Of a stretch of 64,000 bases of DNA, positions 56,076 to 64,000 are shown piece by piece. The DNA is from Lunularia cruciata (taxonomy: Eukaryota; Streptophyta; Marchantiopsida; Lunulariales; Lunulariaceae), in the NCBI GenBank assembly GCA_948567375.1, contig OX419757.1, forward strand, positions 11,112,974-11,176,973, read 5' to 3'. How positions within the stretch are numbered: the stretch's first letter is position 1; the number at the start of each line of letters is the position of its first letter. The notes beneath the pieces were generated by a model that saw only the letters and a program-made list of their open reading frames with translations, made no database searches and had not been told where the DNA came from. The position numbers were made by a program, and so were the translations under genes.

Positions 56076-57830
56076 AAATTTTCAAATTATCAAGGTTCAA
56101 AGAAAACATCTTCATTAACATAAGCATTGATTTTCTCTATCCTATATGGCTTTACATCCGCACTCCTTTCTCTCAAGGACTAAGTCATTCTAAGACAAAG
56201 ATAAAGACTCTGAAAGTTATGATTAAAGACTCAACCAACTAGGCTTAGAGTCGAGTCGAGTAGGCTACAACTACCTTGCAATAGACTAAAAGAAAGATTA
56301 AAAAATGATATCAAGGTAGTAGAAACTGAATAGAAAACACACAGATTTCATATGTAAAAACCATATACTCAAAGAGAATAAGAAACACCTATAGTCATTC
56401 CATATGCTACTAATAGGCCATTAAACAGATTTTGAAAAGTCCTCTTAAAATAGAAATTTCCCCCATTTAACTACTGGTACCGATGAGCTCATGTTAGATA
56501 AAGTAGTAGCTAAGTCTCATGAAAACCCATCAAGATCATGCCATTATCAAGTACTTACATAACAAAAATCAAAATCCAATTATGTGAAAAAACATGTATT
56601 AGTTATTAAATCTTTTAAGAATTGAAGTTCAAGGTTTTTTTTAACACAAGCTCAATGTATTCTATAATGCACAAAATTTATCCAATAATACTCTCATCTC
56701 ATATTGATGAAATCTCTAGAGAACACTTCTAAATGAAAATACCATTTTTCTTAAATTGGGAGTTAAATAACTATAAATAATCATATAGTCTAATGCTTTA
56801 TTGTAGTGTAAGCCTTGCATAAAAATATTCCAAATATTTTTTACATATATCATTATAAATTTGCAACAAAATTTTAAATTCAAATGTCTTTTAAAATAAT
56901 TGATTGTTCCTTTGGTTCATCCTTTATGCATTAGTAACAACTTTTGTAGAATTGTAGTAAGCAACCTTGATATCATGGGAGCAATATTTCAATTTTTTTA
57001 TATTAGTTTAGTAATTTTAGTACATAGCAAGGTAGAAGGTTGTGAAAAAAGCCAAACAAATGGCATTAGTTGTTAGACGAGCACCTCACAGGATGAATAA
57101 TCTCCACATACAATGACTTACCCAATTCCAAGACCTAGGGGCTCAATGTTTGTATCATAACATTTCTTTCTTGGGAGTCTACCATTCTTACAAAGATCAG
57201 CACTACAACCAACCTCAAGAATATAAAGCTCATTTTTTAACTGCCTATCATTGAGAATTGTATTGTTACAAAGTTATTTTTGCACAAGGTCACTTCATTA
57301 CAAAGATCAGTGAAAACAAAGTTCTATCAATACAAACTTCCACCAACATACAAAGCACTACCAAATTCCACACCAATGAAAATGCATGCCTCCTACATGA
57401 GCACACCATCAAAGGATATACCCTTGATAGTTTAATATCAAGCAACATGCATTTAGGGTCTGATGATGACACTTCAACCGCCACCTACCTCCATAAAGGA
57501 TAGATTGGTTTTAAAAGGGCTATAAAATCAAGATCCCAAGCCACAAGGAGAACTTTCTTTTACTTTCACTCTATTTTGCAATTGATATTTTGTTGCATTG
57601 TGCAAGAATTCACCTTCACTACCAACAAAAATTGCTTTTTCACCAGCAAAATGCAAAAACTCAAGAGATTGTGTAATTGGGTATTGGTGACATAGTAGAT
57701 TTTAAAATCCAAATAATTAATTGATGGTGCAAAAAATTGCAAAGGAGGGAGGACAAGGGCAATATTTAGAGATTAAAAACAAACCTTTAAAGATTTTTGA
57801 GTGAGGTTGTTATTGCATATCAGATTATCT
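56076..57830. other. AT-rich stretch without recognised gene
   Basis: Stop-rich sequence. A frame at 57258-57503 (plus) is open for 81 codons but has no recognisable domain. Probably old repeat or intergenic DNA. Confidence 0.4.
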
Positions 57831-57949
57831 TAAGAGTTAGAAGCTATAGTTTTTGCTTTGGGATTGGTGTCAATTTCATATCTCTCTATTAGAGGAAACT
57901 TGTAATAACATTGACATAAGTGGTAAGATGTCGAGTGCAAACCCAACAA

Positions 57950-58620
57950 TGTGGAAAAAAGACCATTGACAATGATTGCTAAGAGAGGATTGCTTTCCAT
58001 TTGGCCACATACAAATGGAAACTTCACATGGCTGTTCAAGTAAAAGCTTGAAAGACAAGATTGATGATGGATTTGCAGGTGGGAAGTTGACAAATGGGTA
58101 CAAGATAGAGGATCTAAAGGACCTTGTTTGACAAGTCATCACCAAAATAGTTGTTCAGGTCAAAAAGAATGACATATGTGAACTTGAACCAGGCAATCTT
58201 TTGCCAGCTTGTACACAAACAATAACCTATAAGTTGGGTGAGGATGTTCCAAGAATGGCCCATTGAGCTAGTAGACTACATGGCTGAAGGCATTCCCATG
58301 ATTGCAGCCTTCTTCATCCTTCATTTCTACATATGAATGAACTCCCTAAACAATGAGGAGAAAGAGAAATTCCCCTGCCACTTCTACCATCTAGCATACA
58401 ACAATGGACACCTTGACCTGCCCTAAGAAATCACCAAATACCACAAGGAAAATAAGGAGTTTTCTCACACAAAGAATTTTTTGCACATCTCCAAAGCTTA
58501 CAACACGATAATCATTTGCAAGAACGTGACCATTGCAAGAACCAAGGTTTAGGCTTTCAAGAAGCACAAATAAGCAATTCAAACTATCAATGTATAGTCT
58601 AACAAAATCAGAAGTAGCAA
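57950..58620 (+). pseudogene. Decayed unidentified reading frame before an LTR
   Basis: Read with a few stops and one frame change, the plus strand gives KLTNGYKIEDLKDLV, ITKIVVQVKKNDICELEPGNLLPACTQTITYKLGEDVPRM, then EWPIELVDYMAEGIPMIAAFFILHFY and EEKEKFPCHFYHLAYNNGHLDLP. The low density of stops over more than 600 bp suggests a former protein. I do not recognise it. It ends just before a purine tract (AAAGGGAGG) and an LTR-like TG start at 58659, so it may be the 3' coding end of another retroelement. Confidence 0.4.
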
Positions 58621-59639
58621 AGCCCTAGGAAATGAAGAGAACTTGAAATAAAGGGAGGTGTCAAACAATCCACCTTGTCACACCATTTGTAGCGTTGCAC
58701 CTAGATTGCTCAGACTCTAGAGTAGTAGTGTTAGTAATCAAGAGTATTTTGGTGGTTACTCATAGCTACTTGTTGCTGGTCAGATTTCATGTCCAGAGTG
58801 CTAACTACATGGTGAGGTCCACCATCACTTGCATCGTTGGGTGTGCCATTAGCGGGACCATTAGGGTTTGAGCCTTGCTTGAGCCTAGGGGTATACTTTT
58901 GAAGTGCAGCTCTAGAGTGCTCACTTCTCTGATGTTGAGCCTTTGAGTTCCTAGCTATGGTGGATAGAGACCAACAAGCACCACCTGGATTCTCTTAGCT
59001 AGAGTGGGTGTGGCTTGACTATAATCAGTGCCTAGTTGTTGGCAAATTATTGAGTGACAGATCAAGTACTAATCTAGTTAAGAGTGATTTGAGTAGTGTA
59101 AATGAACTGATTACATCAGAGAAGTAAGGTCAAAGGGAAATTGGGTGCATGAACTAAGAGTGTTGGTGGTATCTCCAAGACTCACTAATCATTGGTAGCT
59201 CAATAGGAGTTCAGGTTTTCCCTAGTGTGCAAAAGCTTGTTCAATTGAAATAAATTTGGCAATGAGGCAGACGGTGTGTGGAAGCGCTTGCCAAATTTTG
59301 AGCAAAGAGAAGCAATTTTTAAGCAATGGTTGTGATTTTGAGCTCAAGAGGTGAAAACAAGACCAATTTGGTGTAAGTTGGGCTTAAAAAGTGAAATTGA
59401 AGGTGGAGTTTGGAACCCACCCCATGAATTTGTTATTGGAGAAACTTGTCTTTTCAATTTGGCTTGAGTGAAGAGTTAGCACAGGATTTAATAGTCAGCT
59501 AAATTTAGGGATTTATATCAGATTTTGGCTAAAGTTAACATTAGATTTTGGTTGCAAGTTGGAGAGTTTTGCCAAATTTGGAGGATTTTTGCCAACTTTG
59601 GAGAGGGTTCAAAGTGGCAAGAAGAAAGGCCTCATTTGG

Positions 59640-59853
59640 CATTTAGAGGCTTATGGCTATGAGAAGCTATGAAGGCCTAAAAGGGCCATAAATTCAGCTT
59701 GGTGACATGAAGCTAGCTAGTTTAGAGTAGATTTTGGTCATTGTTTGGCAAAATCTACCCATCTTACTAAGTTGTGCGCAAACGGGTTTGACCCCTAGAT
59801 CTCTCTAGGTCCTAAACTGGTGCCCTAGCCAACTAGTCCACCCTCACTTGTTG
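59640..59853 (-). mobile_element. tRNA-derived SINE-like segment in the B3 leader
   Basis: The reverse complement reads GTGAGGGTGGACTAGTTGGC, TAGGGCACC, AGTTTAGGACCTAG, then GGGGTCAAACCC, a tRNA-like head with an A box (TGGACTAGTTGG) and a weak B box. The tail part matches 54930-55075 of B2 in reverse complement. It lies antisense to the retroelement. Confidence 0.45.
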
Positions 59854-60248
59854 TCCTAGTGATTGTTCCACTATTATTTATACACCTATAGCTTGCTGAG
59901 AGAGATAGTTTCACTTGGATTTGGAGTACAAGTGGGATTGTTCCATCTACCTTGGATGTTCCATTGTGGAGTTCAAAGGAGGCATTGCACCAAGATGCAG
60001 ATCAGTTGGAGTGGAGCCTTGTACCACTAAGCAACTAGTGTGAGGATGAGCCTCCAAAGTCGATTACCTTGACACCTCTAGATACCACACTCATTGCTTG
60101 GCAATATCCAATAGATGCAGTATGTCTATTGGAGTTGTTCGGTGGGATTAGTATTGGACTAGTTGCAATACTACATGCGGGTATATGAGTATAGAGGTAC
60201 TTGTATGTGGAGAGAGATGAGATTGCTAGGTGAGTCTCTCTACATAAT

Positions 60249-60692
60249 ATGGCACACTTGGCCTATCAATATCCTGAGTTATTACCAATGCCAGTAGTTA
60301 GGTTACCAAAAGATCCTACCAACAGATATTTCCTTGTTGGGGGCATAGGATTTGGAGAGACATGGTCATATTCATTTGGTGATTTTTGGATGGCCATGTT
60401 AGGGATATACATGTGTTGGCCAAGGTTTGGGTGTTCAGGATCCTTGTTCTTGTGTGTTTTGGGAGATGTTATGGATACTACAACATCTCCAGTTCATCAA
60501 TCTATTTCTCCAACTTACATTTTAGAGAACGTCCCTTTGATGGGTAATTCTTGCACTAAGGTGGTGGCAAGCACACATCAAGTCCATTCTTGGATGGGAC
60601 CTACCATGTTGTTGGATGCAACTAGAGTGGGACCATGGGCTCATCAGCTTTGTCTTTGGTGGATACATCTCTTACCTAGAGAGGTCTTATAG
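60249..60692 (+). pseudogene. Longest open piece of the undefined family B coding stretch (B3)
   Basis: 147 open codons: MAHLAYQYPELLPMPVVRLP, TNRYFLVGGIGFGETWSYSFGDFW, MGNSCTKVVASTHQVHSWMGPTMLLDATRVGPWAHQLCLWWIHLLPREVL. The same sequence, more decayed, is in B1 (about 13200-13700 minus) and B2 (about 51060-51560 minus). It therefore belongs to the element and lies between gag and RT, where plant Ty3/gypsy elements normally have only a protease. No family is recognised and no D-[TS]-G motif is seen. Confidence 0.5.
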
Positions 60693-61502
60693 TGCACTTA
60701 TGATGGGATTCAACGACTACATCACATCATTATTGATGACATCTTGGATGTTGGGCATTAGTCTCAAATAGTGGTAGTGGCTGATAGGTCACATATGGCA
60801 ATGGTGAACCTAATTGAATAGCCTCAAGCCGCTTTTCCCACACTTATGATTTTCCCAAGCTCCCATGCTTTTTGAGGAGGTCTTGGATTGGCTTAAGACT
60901 CACAATTATAGCAATTGATGGAGCCCAACAACGATGAGAGAGAGCGGGTGATGGGTTTTTGCACTGGTATAACTGCTATTCCAACAATGTTATAGGCATC
61001 TAGATGTCAGGTGTTAGGTCATTCTATGGACCTAAACTATTTGACCTAGATTGTGAGCCTTGGCTTGTTAGAGCAGTGTAAGATGCACTTGATAGGCATC
61101 ACCACTTGGACACTTGTGAGCTTTATGCCTATCGAGATGATTTAGGCACATGTTGGGAGTGATGGACCAAGTGGACAAGGTATTCTTGGGACACAACCAA
61201 TGGCTATAAGAGGGAATGGTCTACTTGGAGTCCATCTAGGTGAACATGGTCTATTTGGATTACACTCTTGGTCTACTTGGGATGAAGCTAGAGGATGTAT
61301 GGAGCTTGCAACCAAAATAGAGGGAGTTTTCACACTGAGGTTGAGACCTCTAGTGCTTGGACATATGACACTATTGCTCCCAAGGACCCAATGTAGCAAG
61401 CAATTAGTACGTCTTCCACTCCTACAACAATTACAAAGGATACTTGGGAGCCAGATCTTGGATCCAAACTTATAGGAGAAGAAAGACGGAGTTTGGAGGT
61501 TC

Positions 61503-62330
61503 TTGAAGAGCTACATGAGTTGTTTTGCTTTCAATATGAAGGATTTGGGTGCTCTAACAAGATTGGGTATATGGATTGAGTTGACTAGCAATACACTAGT
61601 TTTTTTATGTCCCTATCAATATAGTGACATGGGGAGAATATTGATTCAGAGCCGGAATAGAGACCTTTTGAAGCTTGTTTGGTGGAGATTTCACATGAGA
61701 GAATGCATCAATTACAATGATGTCAGCCAAGAAGGATTTGCATGGCAACTACACAAATAGGTGGATGTATGGAGATTACCATCCTATCAACCAATAGACT
61801 ATGACTAATTGGTATGCCATGCCTACATCAGAGGAGATCTTTGATAAGATTGGGTATACAAAGGTCCTCATCACTTTGGATCTTTGAGTAGGATATCATC
61901 AATTGCCAATCAAGGAGTATGATTAGTCCAAGATAACATTTTGTGCTATTGATCCTCATGGCAAGGATGTGCTATGTTAGTGGAGGTTCTTACCATTTGA
62001 GTTAAAGAATGCTCTTGTTGAGTTCCAGAGGGTCATGGACAAATCCTAGCTAGATTAGATTTTGCTTGGTGCTATATTAGTGACATTTTGGTCTGTAGCA
62101 CTATAGTGGAGGAGCATGAGAGACATTTGTTGGAGGTGTTTGAGAGGTTGAGATCTCATGGACTCAAATTACATCTTGGGAAGTGTAGGTTCTACAAGAA
62201 GGTTGAGTATTTGGGTCACACTATCTACCTTAGAGGACTTGGTGTTCAACACACCAAGGTGAAGGCTATTGCACATATTCCTCAGCCTATAGATGTAAGC
62301 AAAGTGCGAGCATTCCCTGGGTTGTGAACT
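61503..62330 (+). pseudogene. Reverse transcriptase remnant (B3)
   Basis: Pieces: FNMKDLGALTRLGIWIELTSN (61503-61760), then VLITLDL and QDVLC-type pieces around 61860-62000, AYISDILVCS around 62069-62098 (the catalytic YIDD changed to YISD), then 62088-62327 with EEHERHLLEVFERLRSHGLKLHLGKCRFYKKVEYLGHTI, a textbook gypsy RT thumb. Several stops are present. Dead. Confidence 0.9.
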
Positions 62331-62760
62331 TCTATCACCTTTATGTTAGACGTTTTATTGCTATTGCCAAGGCCTTGAAAAAGCTGACCAAGCTTACAGA
62401 GGAGTGGTGTTGGGGAGATGATCAAGAGAGAGTTGTTTTAGAGCTCAAGGAGAGGTTGACATCTGCTCCTATTTTGAAGAGACCGGTCAGAGTATTTCAG
62501 GTTCATACTAATTGGAGTATGTTGGTACTTAGAGCAATGCTCATCTAGCATGATGATGAGTGGAAGGAGTTTGTGGTGGCCTATGTTAGTCACTCCAACA
62601 ATTCATCAAAGGAAAAGTTTAGTTCATATGAGGGAGAGTGCTTGGTAGCAATATGAGCAATAGCACATTTCTGATGTTACCTATTTGGTCATCTTTACTC
62701 TTATCATTGATCATCAGCCACAAAAGTGGTTGATGGAGTCCGACAAGCTTTCAAGGAAGC
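62324..62760 (+). pseudogene. RNase H remnant (B3)
   Basis: NFYHLYVRRFIAIAKALKKLTK, LKERLTSAPILKRPVRVFQVHTNWSMLVLRAML, then EFVVAYVSHSNN...FSSYEGECLVAI. It is the RT connection and RNase H of Ty3/gypsy, with the same Asp-to-Asn change as in B1 (HTNWS for the TDAS box), so that change predates the split of these copies. The DGLSR end is NCDANGLSRNP at about 62819-62860. Confidence 0.85.
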
Positions 62761-63149
62761 TTGCACAATGGGCTCTGATTTTACAAGAGTATGATTTCAT
62801 GGTTATTCATAAACCTAGATGGTGAATTGTGATGCAAATGGGTTGAGTAGAAACCCATGTGTCAACCAGCAAGATCAAACCGGAGCACGTTGGCATGGTG
62901 AGACAGATAAGGAGATGGTACCATGTTGGCATGCATCTATCTTTCTTTGTATATTTTCTAAGGCTTTGGTGGTATCTCTCTTGGCAAATACAAGAGTAGT
63001 TATTGAAGTCATAGATCCAAAGAGTGGAGATAATGGTGCAATTTAGCAAGACATTCATGATGATGTCTTAGTGATAGACTATATTTGCACTGGTGTTGTG
63101 GGTGGCATAGTTGGGACCAAGGAGAGAGACCGTGTTCTTCAACGGGCCA

Positions 63150-63900
63150 GACAATTCAGATTAGAGGGCTGACACCTTTTGCATGCATGGGAAGATGGTA
63201 GAGTGCAAGTAGTACCACTTCCATTTTAGAAACCATAGTTGGTCCATCATGCTCATGAAGAGCTAGGACATTTTGGAGTAAAGCGTATATATAGCTTGCT
63301 CTAGAGTCATTATTGGTGGCATGGTATGCAAACCGATGTATAACATTTTGTTGCAAGATGTGTGGTTTGTGATTGAGTTAGGGCATCATTTAATGTTCCT
63401 ATGTCATAGTTACACCCATTACCTATCATGGGATTGGGTTACCGTTGGAGTTTGGACTTTGCTAGACCTTTATTGCAGATTGTAAGACATCATCTATATG
63501 TTTTGGTGATGGTGGAGCACTTCTCCAAGTGGATTGAGTTGGTGACACTTCCTAACAAGTCCAGTGAAGGGACGGCTTACTTGTTCTTAGATCGGGTTGT
63601 TAGTCATTTTTGTGCACCAGCTAAGGTTTTGACTGATTAGGGTATAGGGTTCTTGGAGGAGTTTTAGGTCTTGTGTGACAAAGCTTTGATTGATCATCAT
63701 ACTGCCTCTCAAGATCACCTTGAGTCAGATGGCTTAGCAAAGGGAGTGGTTTAGACAATGAAGAGAGGATTTCAAAAGTATGGTTTGCAAAGAGGCAACT
63801 TGGAAGATTGGGATCTCCAATTACCTTGGTTGGCCATAGGCCATTCAGTTGACAAGCCTCCTCAGCATTTTTCTCTCCTTAATTTCTACTATATGGATAG
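63150..63900 (+). pseudogene. Integrase remnant (B3)
   Basis: The H2C2 zinc domain at about 63235-63380 (VHHAHEELGHFGVKRIYSLLQ, HYWWHGM, VARCVVCD) is followed by the core at 63428-63640: LGYRWSLDFARPLL, VMVEHFSKWIELVTLPNKSSEGTAYLFLDRVVSHF, AKVLTD. Then comes a stop where the next residues of the second catalytic motif should be. Decay continues to 63900. It would have inserted the cDNA into the genome. Confidence 0.9.
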
Positions 63901-64000
63901 GATCTAGATTTACTTGCAGCCATCTGTCAAGATGCTACTATGGTGTTGGACTTGGATTCTCTAGATGTATGGATGAGTGCATGTTCTCAACAGTAGAGAT

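Larger units (their letters stand above)
58659..64000 (+). mobile_element. Ty3/gypsy family B, copy B3 (runs past window end)
   Basis: A plus-strand copy. The LTR/leader from 58659 (TGTCAAACAATCC after a purine tract) aligns with the reverse complement of B1 from 20402 downwards. Then follow the decayed long coding stretch (59.9-61.5 kb), RT (61.5-62.3 kb), RNase H (62.3-62.75 kb) and integrase (63.2-63.9 kb). All frames are broken. The gag region seems shortened compared with B1: the leader is followed quickly by sequence matching B1 13.2-13.9 kb, so about 2 kb including the zinc knuckle is deleted. Confidence 0.85.

Noticed and set aside
61142-61399. Minus-strand frame inside B3
   Set aside because: It is the antisense of retroelement coding sequence that reads correctly on the plus strand.

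Overview
The window looks like nuclear DNA of a land plant. It holds an ARF-type GTPase gene with introns, a plant-type receptor kinase, remains of a class III peroxidase, a scrap of plastid 23S rRNA gene, and many decayed Ty3/gypsy elements. The well-preserved non-LTR element has a C-terminal Cys/His motif plus a PD-(D/E)XK-like nuclease instead of the APE nuclease usual in plant L1 elements. That hints at a non-seed plant, but no species can be named from the sequence alone.

Layout. Bases 1-10890 hold three pieces of one Ty3/gypsy family (family A). A1 and A2 lie on the minus strand in tandem and share one LTR. A3 lies on the plus strand, and its LTR meets the LTR of A2 head to head near 9180. 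Bases 10895-20402 hold a minus-strand element of a second Ty3/gypsy family (B1), whose leader carries about 2.5 kb of foreign, strongly pyrimidine-rich DNA (17400-19870). Bases 20403-21907 are unassigned. Bases 21918-24472 hold the best preserved mobile element, a 5'-truncated non-LTR retrotransposon with an open frame of about 815 codons and a 13-bp target-site duplication.

Bases 24.5-41.5 kb form a gene island of mostly unique sequence. It holds a receptor-like kinase without an ectodomain (26540-27787), a plastid rDNA scrap (29339-29406), a perfect 23-bp hairpin (29751-29800), a peroxidase pseudogene (30130-31083), tandem duplications (32731-33205), a three-exon ARF GTPase on the minus strand (33683-35469) and a small secreted Cys-rich peptide gene (40037-40378). 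From 38 to 46 kb there are at least six further fragments of the same non-LTR family, some only about 70-110 bp long. They carry its 3' UTR with two potential hairpins.

Bases 46.2-56.1 kb are a second family B element (B2, minus strand), interrupted by two solo LTRs of another family in opposite orientations. The second of these has a perfect 5-bp target duplication. Bases 56.1-58.66 kb hold AT-rich DNA and a decayed unidentified reading frame. A plus-strand family B copy (B3) runs from about 58.66 kb past the window end.

The ARF, kinase and secreted-peptide genes are the only protein genes that look intact. The retroelement reading frames are nearly all broken by stops and frameshifts, except in the non-LTR element. 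No bacterial-style operons, CRISPR arrays or functional tRNA genes were seen.
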